The notes under the pieces are model-generated. The model did not search any database. It was not told the DNA's origin and saw nothing but the letters and a program-made list of their open reading frames with translations. The position numbers and the translations under genes are program-made. Positions 39,674 to 53,400 of a stretch of 64,000 nucleotides of DNA are shown here, in pieces (position 1 is the first letter of the stretch; every line of letters begins with the position of its first letter). This DNA is from Ficedula albicollis. Lineage: Eukaryota > Chordata > Aves > Passeriformes > Muscicapidae. The DNA lies in contig NC_021678.1 in assembly GCF_000247815.1 (NCBI RefSeq), forward strand, positions 29,671,749-29,735,748. The letters run 5' to 3'.

Positions 39674-39741
39674 ATGGAACCATCAGGAAATTTGACCTGA
39701 ATTCAGGAATAGCTTCTGGACAAGAGAAAATGCATTTCTTG
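39674..39741 (+). other. Exon candidate (68 nt), WD-repeat-like peptide
   Basis: A very strong acceptor ('caattttttttcctcag') and a consensus donor (TTG|gtaagt) bound 68 nt. Two of the three frames are closed. The open one enters in phase 1 and reads GTIRKFDLNSGIASGQEKMH, then FL. Preceded by the Asp from the upstream candidate, DGTIRKFDLNSG looks like a WD40 strand (DGTIRVWDLxSG). The match is short and no neighbouring blades were found, so this is suggestive only. Confidence 0.22.
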
Positions 39742-39803
39742 GTAAGTTTGTTGTTGGCTGAAAAAGAATATGTTTACCCTGTGCCATAGCAATATAAATA
39801 GCT

Positions 39804-39913
39804 TTTATCTCCATTACAAACAGACTTATTTTATCTATCATTGATGTACTTTAAATCTCATATTTCCATTACAAACAGGTTTGTTTTACCAGTGACTTAC
39901 TTTAAATCTTGTA
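39804..39913. repeat. Diverged tandem duplication, period about 55 bp
   Basis: 'tccattacaaacag' and 'cttactttaaatct'-type blocks recur about 55 bp apart in the same order. The copies differ by several substitutions, so the duplication is not recent. Confidence 0.75.
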
Positions 39914-40947
39914 GTAGAGTCCTGCCAACCTTAATTTTCTTTATGGGCAGATGCAGAACAAAGAAAAATAGGTGCTACATACACATCCCCATTCACTATC
40001 AGTGAAGCAGTGGGCTCAGCAAGATTTCCTTCCCTGCCAGGCTGTACAGAACAGAATGAGAGGGAGATGTTGGGGTGATTCCTGAGGTTTCCTCGTGGTG
40101 GAAGAGGGAGAAGTGGAATCAGCATGCTGGGTTGGGAAGCTGTGCAAGCAGAGGGTGAGGCAGAGAGGAGCTGGTGCCCCAGCCACTGTGCAGGGCTCCA
40201 GCAGCTCTAATGCTCCTCTGCATGGCCCCAGCCACACAAATGCCATCAGCTCCAGGACTCAGTGTGTCTGCACAAATAAACCTCCCAGGCCCAGATCAGG
40301 AAATTATTGCACTTGCTTTCTGAGCAGAACAAAGCTTAGTGCAGTGATGAAGCTGCACACTTAGCATTGAAGACATGAATGTATGAAGTCAATTATAAAA
40401 GGGAAGCTCTGTGGTGTGCAAATAATTGGTACAAGTACAGTGGCTTTTCTGTGTGGAATATATCCTTGGTGTATTGCTGCAGCCTTCCAACACAACCAGA
40501 GCAAAGTCACTGACTGCAGAGAATAAACACACCTTAAAAAGTAAGGGGGGATGGACAAAGATGGGAAGTTAGGGGTTAGCAGTGGGATAGATATTAATTA
40601 ATATTTTGAAAGCCCCAACTATCAATTTCCATGCTTTGAGATATTGAAGTTCTTTTAAGTACAGCCAGAACTCAGACTCCTCTGAGTCATTAATGGCTGT
40701 GATGATCATTAGTGCTGGGCACCCAGTGAGTGTTAGAAGCAAATAAAGACAGTTTATGCTCAGAACTATTTACAATATGAATTGAAATAGAGCAAAGTGG
40801 GTGGAAATGATGGCCAAGTAGAACACAGGGGAGAGGTTGTTAAGTCAGGGTTTGGTGGTACTCCAGTGCTTCAGTGAGGCTGCTGTAGGTGTGCAGGGTG
40901 CTGTGGTATTGCTGCATCACTTCTTCAGTGGCTGCAAAGTCCCCCAG

Positions 40948-41622
40948 CAGACAAGGACTTGGGGTGCTGCCAACAGCAGCTGAACACGAGCTCAGGTGGC
41001 CAAGGAGGCCAATGGCTCCTGGCCTGTGTCAGTGTGGCCAGCAGGAGCAGGGAAGTGATTCTTGCCCTGTGCTTGGCACTGCTGAGGCTGCACCTGGAAT
41101 CCTGTGTCCAGGTCTGGACCCCTCAATTCAGGATGGACACAGGGGTGCTGGAGCAAGTCCAGGGAAAAGCAACAAAACTGGGGAAGAATCTAAAGAATCA
41201 GTCATAGGAGAGGTGGCTGAGGGAGCTGGAAATGTCCACACTGGATAGAAGGATGCTCAGGGGTGAACTGAACACAACAGGGTGTCTACAACACCCTGAA
41301 GGGAGGTTGTACAAATGTGGGCTTGGTCTCTTCTCCCAGGCCACCAGGGACAGGAGGAGAGGACACAGTCTCAAGCTGCACCAGGGCAGGCCCAGCTGGG
41401 ACATCAGGAAGAATTTCTTCACTGAAAGTGGGATTAAGCACTGCAACAGGCTGCCCAGGTAGGTGGTGCAGTCACCATCCATGGATATTTTCAGGAAATA
41501 ACATGGCACTTAGTGCTACAGTTTTGTTAATATGGTGTTGATCAGCCAAAGGTTGGACTCCATCATCTTGGAGGTCTTTTCCAACTTCAATGATTGTATG
41601 GTTCTGTAATTCTGTGATTCTA
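40948..41622 (+). mobile_element. CR1 LINE fragment, about 675 bp
   Basis: The best preserved CR1 here. It runs from 'acaaggacttggggtgctg' through 'gtggccagcaggagcaggga', 'cctggaatcctgtgtccagg', 'aggatggacacaggggtgct', 'ctgagggagctgg', 'ggtctcttctcccaggccac', 'agaatttcttcactga', 'acaggctgcccagg' and 'ttggaggtcttttccaactt' to a decayed ATTCTATG-like end ('attctgtgattctat'). This spans the end of the reverse-transcriptase ORF and the 3' UTR. It is 5'-truncated. The many 70-120 codon frames inside are remnants or shadows, and the ORF is broken by frameshifts and stops. Confidence 0.96.
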
Positions 41623-44600
41623 TCCCTCCTCCACAATGCAGCTTTGTAAGAGGCAGTACCCAAGATTTCTCCTCATAAAATTTCAAGGGTATGAAATGCA
41701 GGAAAAGTCACATAAACCACAATAACACCATGACCTCAAACCTGCAAGCTGGATGATCTAATTTAATCTCTTAGGCCACAGTGAATTCAGGATATACACA
41801 CCCTGTCAGAGAAAAAGTTTCTTCAACAGCCTTGTGTGGCTGATTCCCATCAATAACTCTCCTCATCCACACAAGTCCAAAGCATCCTCCTCATCTTTCC
41901 ATGTGTCTCTTGAGCGCCTGATTTCCCCCTCGTTGGCCACCAAGTTAAGAGAGCTGCAGATAAGCAGGTCCTTGGGGGCACTTGAGATGGCTGAAGTCTT
42001 CCTGGTAGGAATGAATGCCTGTCAGGCAGCACCAGAACTGGCCATGACAGTGCTCCAGCTCCTCGTGGAGCCACTGTGGTGGATGTGGCTCTGCAGAGCT
42101 CCCTGCTGGCCCAAGAGCAGGAGGAGGAGGCTATTCCATGGAGGAAGGATATCCTGAATATCTGAGCTGGGGGCTCCCCTGGTGAGCCATTCATTTGGTT
42201 TAACATTTGGGATGGAGAATTTAGATCCTGGGGAAGTTTTGGTGCTAAACAGTGCTTGATCACTGTGTAAGTACTGCACCCCATGCCTCATCTGTGATTT
42301 GTCACAATAACAGGCTCATTTTAAGACTGTTTCAAACCCAAGAAGACTCCTGCTTCAAGCAGCAGAGGAACACAATAAGTGGTTAAACAGTGTTCAGTAT
42401 CCAGTACTAAGCTCAGTTTAAAGATTCTGTGTCTAAATGCTAGGCAGCGTTTTCCACGGCCATTTAGAGAAGTGGGGCTAGCACAATGAAGAAATTAAGT
42501 CAATATTTAAAAATATTCAAATGACATTTCAAAGGAGCTCTAGGTGCTGATATAGTCACTTGTCCAGTGGAAGCTCCATCTGGCAAGTCATTAAAAGTCT
42601 GGGGAAAAGTGGAAATGGGAACTGAATAACAAGATGGTACACACTTTTTAGAGTAGGAGAATTATCAGCCCATTATCAGCCCATTATCTGACTGGGTTTT
42701 CCTCTCTCCCTCCCTCCTTGCTTTTAGGGTTTATAGCTCTGTCCACTGTCATAGCCTTGAGGGGATTTGGTGGAGTCTTCGCTATGTCTTGGTTTTGGTT
42801 TTTTGGGTTTCATTCAATACCTCTCCTTCATTCTTTTAGTGATGGGAGGGGGAAGTTCTGTCCTATTCAGGAAGGAGGTGCTGGAGGTTGAATGGCTGAA
42901 GTGACATTTCCCACGTAATTTTTGGCCATCTCTTCTTCAGTGGAGGATGGTGACTGTGGAGGAGCCCCTGGGTTAGCTCCTATCACAGCTGATTTCTTCT
43001 TTTCAGGAGCAGAACCTGGGCAGGCTGTGGAGCTCTGGCAAGGTCTCCTGGCTCATAGGTAGCACAGCAGGATTTGGCCCACTTTTTATCTTCCTCTGGT
43101 GTTTCTAAAATGTAAGAAATTTTATTCTCTGAGCTGCCCTGAATCTGTGGAGTTAAGAAGAGGTTGCAAACAAAAGTCTTAATTCCCTGTACAGCATGGA
43201 AATAACATTCAACATCCAGTTGCCAGGGAACAAAGTTCTTCCTAAGGAATAATGGACAATGGAGAAGCCAAAAATACGATTAAGAAACTATTTGGCAATA
43301 TACCATATTTTTACTTTGTCTCAAGCCTTCAACTTATGATTGCCTTGATAGAGGTGTAGAGCACAGAATAAAATGATGGAATTGGAAAGGAGCATAGATC
43401 ATTTTTTTTCCCAGTTCTATGTCACTGCTTTGCAGAGAGGATGTTCCTGCCAGGGGACATGTTCATCATTTTTCAAGTTTTGTGTCAGTCTTCTAAAGAA
43501 GATATCTGTTGATCATGCCCAAATTTATCTAGGGAGTATATCTATCTCAGCAGAGAGAAAAATAATTCATTCTTTCGATCTGCCAGTCAGAGCAAACATC
43601 TGTTCTTACAGTGAGGAAAAATGATAGAATCCATATCCATATCCTCTTTGACAAGTTATCCCCAAGGAAGGCAGGATTCTCACTGTTAGTGTGTTCTGTG
43701 GGAGAAACAGTGGTATGCAACAGAAAAAAGAATCAACCTTCCTAAACCAAAGAATATTTATCCCTACAATTTCTAATTTACACTCTGCCTCACTGCTGGA
43801 GAATTTTACAGCACTCCCAGAAAACCCTCAACCCTTTTTTGTGCTCATTACTGCTCAGGTATAAAGAAATTGTTTCTTAATGAAAGATGCCTCACAAACT
43901 GCATGAGAAGATAGACTGCAAGGAGACACTTTCTGACTTTGAGTCTCACCCACAGACTTTGGACTTCCCAATCTTATCAAGATGTTCAGGACAATAGAGT
44001 GTCTCTAAAAAGTAAGTCAGGCCTTGAAGTAAGAGAACAAAGCCTATCATGTCAAGTGGCAAAACACAGCAAAGGAATGGTGGCTTAGGGGAAAGAGAAA
44101 AATAAAATGAACTATCATCAGGTTGTCAGGTTTACAGTTTTATGATCTGTACAAGCTTAATAGAGTTAAATAGAGTGGAAATCCATACCTTTGAACCTGC
44201 TGTTGGAATGCATACTGCCTGATGGGGTTAATTGAGAAAGGCCTGAATTCTGTGGGGTCTTAATAGAGCCACTTAAGTGGGTAAAATATGTATTCGTTTT
44301 TATGTTGACAAAACAATTAAAGCAGTAGCTCATGGCTGCAACATACACTATCTGCTGCATATTATCTTATGCAACTTCAGTGTGTTCTCTTTATCCTCCC
44401 TGTGTGTTGGTGCTGTCAAACCACCCCCTCCCTCTTTTCTGGTCCTTCTGTAACTGGTGGCACTGTTTTCCTCTTTCCCCTCTCTCTCCCTTCAGCATTG
44501 CCTTCTGTTCCTCCCTGTCTCTCACCATAGACTGTGGAGTGTGATATGTTTTGGAGTTGTAGTTCTGAGAGACAAGCAGCTCACAGAGCTCTGGCAAGCC

Positions 44601-47600
44601 CTTTGCCAAAGCTTTTGGGCTGTTATATCTATCACTGGTGGCTTTGAAAGTTCACACCAATTTGAGACAGAGCTATTGATGCAAAACCTTTATTACAGGA
44701 GGAAATCTTAAACTTGAGGAACATGGGAACAACTACGGCTATAATATTTTGGAGGAAGGAGGAGGCTTTTATTATTTTTCTCAGCTGACAGTTTCAGCTT
44801 TGACTTGTTTTCTCCTTATTGGGCCAATTCTGTTAATGCTTCCTTAGGATATACTGTAATTCTTAAGGCTCCCTAGCTATGGAGTCATATTTAGAGTTTT
44901 GAAAACAAGCAAAACATCCTTAAGGGCTCTTGAGTACGCTAGTGATACTGTTAACTGGAGCAGCAAGAGATCATTCCTTTCTTGGCTAAAATATTTCTGC
45001 AGGACAGTGCCACAGCCTTGGCTATATTCCATCAGTTTCATCTTCCCTGGCTCACTGTCATGGCTTGCTAGTCTGGAACAAAGCTCTCAGATATGTTGCA
45101 AGAAATAAAAAATCTTACAGAGAAAGGGAGTTAATGACCACAGTCAGAACTATTAACACCAAGCAACGCTGAGTTAAAGGAACATGTGGCAGATCTTCAC
45201 ACTGGGCTCCCTCTGTGACTCTTTGATCCTGCACGGCTGTAGAACAATTCAGAGTAGTAACACCTGCTGTAAAACAGCTCAGTGACTGTACTAATTGCTT
45301 AACTGAGGAAAAACAGCATTAAATAACAGGAGGGTGACCACACTGCTTCTGCCTTCAATCACTCAAGGAGAGATCAAACACCAGGATTTGCTGCTGAAAC
45401 ACAGTGAGAAGGAGCAGGAGACCTGGCACTTGTGCTGCCCTTAGAGCTTGAGTCTCAGCTAATACCCTTGGGGGAAGAATTTGAACAGAACTTAAAGGCA
45501 TTTTGGGTGTTTGGGGACCATCTTTGCTGTGTTTCTATCAGTGCATATTCTGATGGATGTGTTTGGGGGCAGGAAGGAAGCAAGTGTCTGCAAAACCCTC
45601 AGTGCACATCAGCCAGCCCAAGGTTTCTGAGGAAGGAGTCAGTGAGGAAATGTGAAATCAGCTTTTTACAGAGGAAAAAACTTCTGGCCAGGAGCTTTCT
45701 GGATAACAGTTCCCACCCTGCTGTAAGAAGCCTTTAGGCAAAGAAATCTGTAAATATTTTTGTCTGAGAAGCAGAATGATGGGTGCTGAACTGAGCTACA
45801 TTGAAAAGTTTAATGGGCACCTATCATGGATGTGGATACTTATTGTCCAAAACACAGGCCATTTTTTATTATGAAATGAGGGTAGGTTTGAACTAATGGA
45901 GTGGGATGTTACTATTTGCTATTTGCAGATCTGAAGCAGGCAGCTTTTTGTCACCCTCAGACACTGCAGGTGTTTTCACTGTAAAGATCTTGGGGGATGC
46001 AAAAAGATGGAGACTAATTTGCAGGCCTTACCTAAAATAGTAATGTATTTTAAGCATTCCTTCCAGCGTGAGACAGTGATAAATTAGAAATCCCTGCCCG
46101 GGTAAGGCTTGTTAGTAAATCTGATGTGCAGTTAGCTGACAACTCTGATGCATGGGGTTTCAAACTGCTCTTTGGAAACCCTGTCTTCTGCCCACCTCCC
46201 ACCTCACTGTGAGGAAGTATATCCATCAAAGTTTACATGGGATAGCTCATATTGCTATCTGGATGATAGGAGCAACATTTTCTGCATTAGCAACTCTCAA
46301 CAGATAATGTCTAGAGGATTGAGAGAGGGAGATTAAGCCTGAATAAATATCCTGTGTTATTCATATTTAATCATTTTACTTAGACATTGTCTAATCAGTC
46401 AAAGCAACAACTGTAACTGACATATAGGTTTCATAAAAATACATACACTAAACTAAAGCACTAACCCTCATCCCTTTATATTCATGTTGAGCCTGTAAAC
46501 AGATCTCAGAACAAACTGACTTGGAAATAGAAACTGATGGCTGTAATGGAAGAGCCATGTTACCAAGGAATGATAAACAGGAAATTTGGACAGATCTACA
46601 CTGCGGGAGGAATGGGGAAGGAGAAATTGTCCTGTGGGTGGCTTGGTCTGGTAAGTATATCTTTGTCACCCCATTAGCTTCTGGGTTTGAGACAGATTAA
46701 AGCTGGGAAACCCCTCTGCCCAAGTATACATGTTTTAATATCACCACCTTAGAGTCTTTCCACTCCTCCTCCATCAATACCAATAGGATGGAGGGAAAAG
46801 GGAGAGCAGCAGGGCGAGAGGGGATGGTTTTGGAGAGACTTAAATGTTTCTGTTTCTCCTAATACAGAACTACAATAGTTGGCAAAAGGCTGAGAAGCAG
46901 CATTTGAGGGAGAGAGGGAGGAAGGAAACAGTGAAGATGAGCTGAGAGGGGGACAGGAATGGTGATTTGAAAATTTCTAGAAGAGACAGAGCGGATTTAT
47001 TGCTGATGTGCTGTAAGTAAAGTGCACCATGACCAGTTCGGCTGAGGTGAGCTGGCATGTGCTTTCACAATGAAATTTGGCTCCTCCATCACAGGAAATA
47101 TTCTCTGGTTGCTTCCCCATCATTTAACTGCATGGCATTCTACTTAGGACACAGCAAGCTGTTGTCTACCTTCAGAGACAGCCAGTGCGTGTAGCAATGC
47201 CTCGAATGTTTTCGTTGCAGCAGAGAATAGGAAGCCCCTCCACAGCAAGCACTAGCAATGCAATTTCATAACTATCTGTTCAGACAGTGCACAGGAGCTT
47301 GAAAAACAATTTGAGACACTTTATTCCCCCTGGGAAATGCCATCTGAGAATATGTTAATCTGACGAATATGCAAAAGGCTGTCCCCTATTGGTGAACCAT
47401 GAAGAAAACCACTTTGTTTTTTTTCTGGGTTTGTGAGATGTGCTCCTCCCTGCCAAGAGTGGAGCAATCCTTGTCCTCTCATCAAACCAGACAGCTGAAA
47501 AGTATGGAGACATTGTGCTGCCTCCTTTGACTGCAATGTGAATTTGATATTATCTGTACCACCTTTGACAATGCACTTGAAATTAATTAGAGGAGAAATG

Positions 47601-50600
47601 TCTTATTTGATTATATTTGACCATGAACATTGATCAGTTGCATGCAATTTTAACTTCAGATCTGCATGTCCAAAGTCCTTTCTAAAAAGGGCAAAATATT
47701 ACCCAGAGACACACAGGAGCTTGTATTATCTGAGTCTCTGAAAAGATACTCTCAGGGGAAATGAATGTACGTCTGGGAAATTAAAAATCATTTGCTATGA
47801 AACTCTCAGTAGGAGATGGGTAATATCAGAAGAGAGATCCCCAAGACATCAATCCTTTGCCCATTCACTTTTCATTGCAGCTGTGTTAGCTCATCCTACT
47901 TTCCTATGCTTGCAATCAACTTCTGGCAGGTTAGAAATTCTGTCAGTCCTCTGAGGAGACCCCAGCAAGACCCTCAGTATCTCAAGTGGCACAAGAGGCA
48001 TCTGACTTCCCTAACTGCAGTCTGAAAAACCATGGAGACTACACAGTCCTCTATATAGCCTCCTTTTCAGGCTTCCTTTCAGCCACAAGGGAGTTGCTGT
48101 GGCCTTGGGTACAATAATTTGGCCTCCTTAGGGCAGATCAGTCAGAGGATTTATCAGGCAGGCTCAGAGTCAGGTGAGCCAAGAGCTCTACACAGTACAC
48201 TGCTTGAGGGCTTTGCTTTGGATGTTTTCTGTGTCTCCTAGGTTGGAATTTCCACCAAGAATGTTATTCAAATGTTGTTGTTGTTGGTGCACACTGTCAC
48301 ATCCTCAGGGGTGGCCACGTCTGGTCCGTGACTGGACCAGAGCCTCAGGTTTAGCTGCCTCCAAAAGCTCTGGAGCTTTCATGCACCAAAACTGCTGCAC
48401 AGTCTGAAGCAGCACAGAGCTGCCCTGCTTTACTGAATGAAGCAGCTCTGTTAAGGAGTACTTTGTAGGATGCTGTGGGAAAACTTTCTGCTGTTACTCC
48501 TTGTGTCTTAAATGAGTGGAGATCATCACCTGCCAGTTCTGGCCCTTCTTCCCCCTCTGTTTCTTGGGCTAGGGTGGACCTTCCAAATTTGGTCTATCTC
48601 ATGATAATCCATCACTTTCCACTGATGACAGTAATTTAAATTAGGGTGGAAAAAAAAATAAAGAAAAGCAGAGAAGAGATGCTTGTTATTGCAAGTAGCA
48701 GGATAGTGCTCTGATGTCTGCTCTAGTTTGGAGCTTGTGATAACTTACACTGCTCAGCTGTATGGAATCTGTGAATTCAAACAGGACACAGGCTCAGGCA
48801 ACTCCTCCTAAAAGACCATCAGGATTGCCACAGTCCCCACACCTCTCAGAGACTTCAGGGTGCTGAGGTGGATTTTCACATCCTGACAGGTTTTTCTTGA
48901 CTGTCTTTCAGATTCATCATTCCCTTATAAAGCTTTTCCTACCTCTCACCCTGTAACTTTCCTGCTCTTCAGACACCCAGAGGGCCTTGGATGGCATTTC
49001 CTGGAGGGAGTAAAGTGTCTCAAGCTGTTTTTGAATAGGTTGTTTTTTTGGGTTTGGTTTGTTTGGTTTCTTTTTTTTGGAACCTGAGAAGGAATTAATA
49101 TTTTACAAAAGTGACTGGGTGGGTGGAGGGGGGGAGCCTGAATACAAAATTCACTTGTTGATTGGGATTCTGGGGTGGGAGTAAAGGAAGAAAGCATTGC
49201 AGGGAGTGTTTTCAAGCTCTTAAGAACATGTTTTTCCAAGTGCTGTTCTTAAGCATAAGACTTTTAATAATAAGAGCACAGTAGGGTAATATAAATGACA
49301 CAAAAGGCACTCTCACTGCAAAGCTGAACAGTTTGTGGTTTAGTAGATTTTTATGATAAAAGAGACAAAGAAATAAAAGTTTTTTCCTTCTCAAAAGCTA
49401 CCATGCCTAGTAACATCTTTTGCTAATAAAAGAATTCAGCCTCCCCCCCCTCCTGAGATGTGTTCTCACCCAATTAAAGTCCTCCTGCAGATCTGTAGGC
49501 CTATTGACAGCTTGTTCTGTGTCACTAAACTTGGTTTGCTGCCCTGTTACAGAAATTACAATGCAGGGCTCCTTGAATGGTCTCAGTGTTTATAAGTGGC
49601 AGAGGAGAGGGCGTTTTGCAGACCCTCAGCCCCCTACCTGGGATCTTCATGCAATCCTTCACCTTCCTCTTTGTTTTCCCTCCCATCTTGTTTGCCAGGA
49701 GCAGGGCTTAGCTACCAACAGGAAGAGATTCGGTTTCCTTTTGTATTGTAGCAAAACAACTGTTGTTGTTGTTTTTTGCCTTTTATTCTTTTTGCCAATT
49801 TGCCCTCGGCAGGCTGGAGGTGAGGAGCTCTGCAGTGTGCAAATTTGCCACAAAGATACACAGGGAGAGGCTGGTGTCTGTGAGCACATGGAGAGGGGAA
49901 TGAAGCTGTGGGAAACAGTAACCAGCATCCCTTAACACGAAATCAGCCTGTGAAATCTTGATGGAGAGAAGGAAATCCTTTTCTGTGCAGAACACCAGGA
50001 GCCTGGTGCTAGTCCAAATAATGAAATCCTCTCAAAGTAGACCTGTAGATAAGCTGTGCAAGCAATATTAACGCCAACTATCATTTCAGCTGCAGCCCAC
50101 CAGCTGGTGCAGGCTATTTGTAAATCTGAGTGCACTGTGGAAAGGGAGGCGGTGTCCCCCCTTCAGCAGTTCAGCCACCTTCTCACAGCAGAGTACGGAA
50201 TCCAGACCACTGACCTCATGCCTTTTGTGACAGAATCAGCAGAAGCAGAGGCTGCCCCAAGTTCAAAAAGCTGAACTGTGTAATGTTGGTGACTAAAGCA
50301 TGGCAAAATCTAAGGATGAAACCACAAGGCTTTAAGGGGAATATATAACCTTAATCCCACTAGAGGGTTTTGTATTGGTTTCCCCTCTCTCACGGACCAT
50401 GAGAAAGGCTTGGGTAGGTATCTGGTACAGTTTCTGTGAGCCACTCAGGTATGGAAGTCCCACTGAAATTAGAGGAGAGGCCTCAAATAACCATTTTGGA
50501 GCTCTGTCATGATGTATTCTTGATATACAAAAGAGAAATTATAAATCTTCCAAGGTTTTTTCCCTGTTTAGATCTATGTGTTCCTTGCTGAATGAGGTTT

Positions 50601-53254
50601 TTCCAGTGCAAGGAGATCCCATCTTTTGTCAGCACAGTAGTTTTAGGCACAGCTCTGCTCCCTGGACAGAAAGGTCAAAGCAGGTGCAGTCCTTGAGTCA
50701 CCAGGATCTACCCCAGCGCTGGCAGCAGAGCCTTTCTCTGTCTGCCCAGCTGCTGGACCATTCCTGATCACACATCTGGTGAAATAACCTGGGTGGATCG
50801 GCTGTGGCTCTGTAAAAATGCATGCATGAAGGAAAGAGCTGTACCTTGCTGTGTGGCTCTAGGCCAACCCACTGTGCAGCACAAAATGCCTGATACAGTA
50901 TTACCTCTGCCTTTTTTTCATTTCTCTGATTAACAGCAAACCTTTGTCTCTGCTGGATGCATTTGTTATTGCTAGTTCATTGGCTAGTGCATATGCAGCT
51001 GGTTTCAGCCTCCATTTAAAATGCAGGGAGTTAAAGCATTAAGTGTAGAATACAGCAGGATAAATAAAGACATACTTGAGCAAACATACATTTAGTAATT
51101 TATTTTTCTACCAGCAGTTTTAGAAAGCTGTGGGGTTTGTGATTTTTTTTTTTAATCTAATCCATTCAGCCAGCAGTCTCAAGAGTGAAAGCTTCTGCCT
51201 TAGCTTGGGGTTGATGCTTGGTCGAGCCTTAAAGCTTCATGGTTTTTTGACACTGCACTAAGTCTGAAGCTTTGATGTCTGAGGCTGCTGCCTGCACAGT
51301 GTAAATCATATTTTAAAGTTTATTGGTACAAAGGGTGCCTTTCCTCAGACATACACATGTGCATCCACACACAGCATCTTTCCACTTTTTTTAGCTACCT
51401 ACAAGTTTCTGTAGGATTAAAGGATTCTTTCAGTTACAATTCCCACATGGATGTTGCCATCTTTAATTGAAAGCTTGCAGTATTTGTGGTCTAAGGTAAT
51501 ACATACTGTGCTTGGCAGTGCTGATTGAGGGTCAAAAAGAGAAATACAAATGGTTTTCTGACTCCATTACCGTAGCTGCTGTACCTGGTTCTCTTGGGCT
51601 GTGTGTAAAAGCTGTTGCTGAGCCAGAGGGATTAAGTGAAGGCCAAACCTGATGTACAGGGCCAACAGTCACTTTTGGTGTGTGGATACAAACCAGAGCA
51701 TCTTTCATGGGTCTCCAAGGAGCTTGTTTTTCTCCTGGCACAATGGCTGTGCAGATTCTTGGGCTGCTTTGTTTACTGCTCCCCTTTTGGCTGGGCTTGA
51801 GGAGGTGTGTGAGCCACCTTCTAAAGTGGAAGTGCCTCTAGCTGGGGAAGTTTGAGTTCTGTCTGTTGTCTTTCACAGACTAATGGAGCACACCAGGGCA
51901 TGGGATTAGCAGGATTAGCAGGATCAGAGCCTGAGTTGTAGCTGTTCAGAGCTTTCTCCAGTGTACAGATGACTGCTGTCAGGAAGGAGATGTGGCTCCC
52001 TATGGGAAGGGCAAGACACTGACCATGCACTCATTCTTCTGTTTCAGTCATTCTCTGTTCCCAAACGTGCTTTATATGAGTACAGAGCACAGTGTGCACG
52101 TGTGCCTTTGTGCCAGATGTAAACTTTCTAACATGCCATGCAAGCCAGTGGCACTGGTGATTGCCTTTGTGTATCTCCTGCTTTCCATCCACACAAGTGA
52201 GAGCACACAAAGAGGTTGTGCTGGCTGAAACCTGTGCTGAATTTGTTTACACAAAGTTGTAAATCAAAAAGCAGCACCCAACAAAATTCAGCACACTGTG
52301 TACTGAGAGTGACATGTGCTGTTATTCAGTTCAGTGTCTTTGGAGGAGACATTAGAGGGATGGTATCATCAGGGAGAGAAAATATGGAAGAAGGCTGAAA
52401 GTGTGAGTTTCTTGTGACAGAACAATTCAAGTCACAGCAACTTGTTTCAGAGCCCAAGAGCCCTCAGTATCACAAGGCCAGGACTCTGAAGACGTGACCA
52501 AGCAGAACTTCATTCACAAGTAAAAAGACTCGTAATGCGATAAAAAAATTAAATCAAATCCAACATCACCTGCAGTTATGAAGAATAATGCAGAAAATCT
52601 GCTCTTCCAGGTGTTATTTGTGATGTGGCTTTTCAGGAAAAGCTAAGGAAAGTAATGCCTGTCAGGGGGCTTACACTCTTAAATCCTATCAGTACTTAAA
52701 AAAAAAAATCCTCACTGGCCCCCTCAAACATTGCAGTTACCACTGCCAGTGTCACCTGGAATCTTTTGCACCTACAGGGAATACCTAGATGTTCTCAGGG
52801 CAAGAAACAAAGCAGAAGGTGTTTCTTGTCCTGTTATTTTCAACAAAACTCTTTATCAGTCATTCTTTAAAGAGCTGAGATACTCTCTCACACCTACTGT
52901 CTGCAGTTGTCACCTAGAGTAAAAAGTCATGTATTCAGGCTTTTTCTCTCTTTCTTCAGAGTAGCTGCAGAGAGCTCAGGGAGAAGAATATTGAAATACA
53001 TTAGTAACACAGAAAACCTTCTCCATCTACTCTATCACCTCGGTATTTTTCCTCCAGCTTCTATTTATCATCTATGTATAGATTCCCTGAATGAACAGAA
53101 TTCTTCAAGAATTCATGATTCAGTCTGTAGGGCCAGGAGGTAACTGGGGGGGAAGAAAAGAAATGGCAGGTAAAACATAATTAATTGTCCATGCTCTGCT
53201 TTGCCTCAGCCATCTACACAGCTCTTTCCTTTGGAAGTGGAAATGCCTTGGTAT
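41623..53254. other. Unique sequence, no gene recognised
   Basis: Eleven kilobases of moderately GC-rich sequence without a recognised gene. The longest frame (49,420-49,935, 171 codons, TTG start) resembles nothing known and overlaps minus-strand frames of 89 and 70 codons. At 43,366-43,400 the text 'cagaataaaatgatggaattggaaagg' faintly recalls the reverse-complement CR1 3' end but does not continue. A T/G-rich tract lies at about 49.04-49.08 kb. Confidence 0.5.
49040..49080. repeat. T/G-rich low-complexity tract
   Basis: An irregular GGTTT/GTTTT run ending in an eight-T tract. Confidence 0.8.
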
Positions 53255-53400
53255 AAAGGTCAAGGTATTAGTGCACTGGGCAGGATTCAGACAACCTTTT
53301 TTCAATTTCTGCTATTGACTCCCTGTATGACCTGAGGTAGGTCTCTCATTTCTCTCTGTCTCAGATCTCTCTCTGTAAAATAATGGTAGGTGCACTTCTT
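53255..53400 (+). mobile_element. CORE-SINE / MIR-type fragment
   Basis: The order of blocks matches the MIR/CORE-SINE consensus I know. 'gtattagtgcactgggcagg' is the decayed tRNA-like head and 'attcagacaacc...caatttctgctattgac' follows it. 'ccctgtatgacctgaggtaggtctctcat' corresponds to 'ctgtgtgaccttgggcaagtcactta', and 'ctctctgtctcagat...ctctgtaaaataatgg' corresponds to 'cctcagtttcctcatctgtaaaatgggg'. The copy is old and lacks the 3' tail. Confidence 0.72.

Larger units (their letters stand above)
33541..40947. other. GC-richer unique sequence with weak exon candidates
   Basis: Composition becomes clearly richer in G and C than upstream. Overlapping open frames up to 130 codons occur at 33.5-35.2 kb on both strands, but none resembles a known protein. 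Splice-bounded candidates at 36.6, 37.6, 39.27 and 39.67 kb are given separately. No CpG island is seen. Confidence 0.5.

Noticed and set aside
40889..41541. Several 74-119 codon frames as genes
   Set aside because: All lie inside the 40.9-41.6 kb CR1 copy and are broken remnants or shadows of it.
43366..43400. Reverse-complement CR1 3' end
   Set aside because: Only a short 'cagaataaaatgatggaattggaaagg' resemblance; the following sequence does not continue as CR1.
49420..49935. 171-codon plus-strand frame
   Set aside because: It has a non-ATG start, resembles no known protein, and overlaps open minus-strand frames of similar quality.
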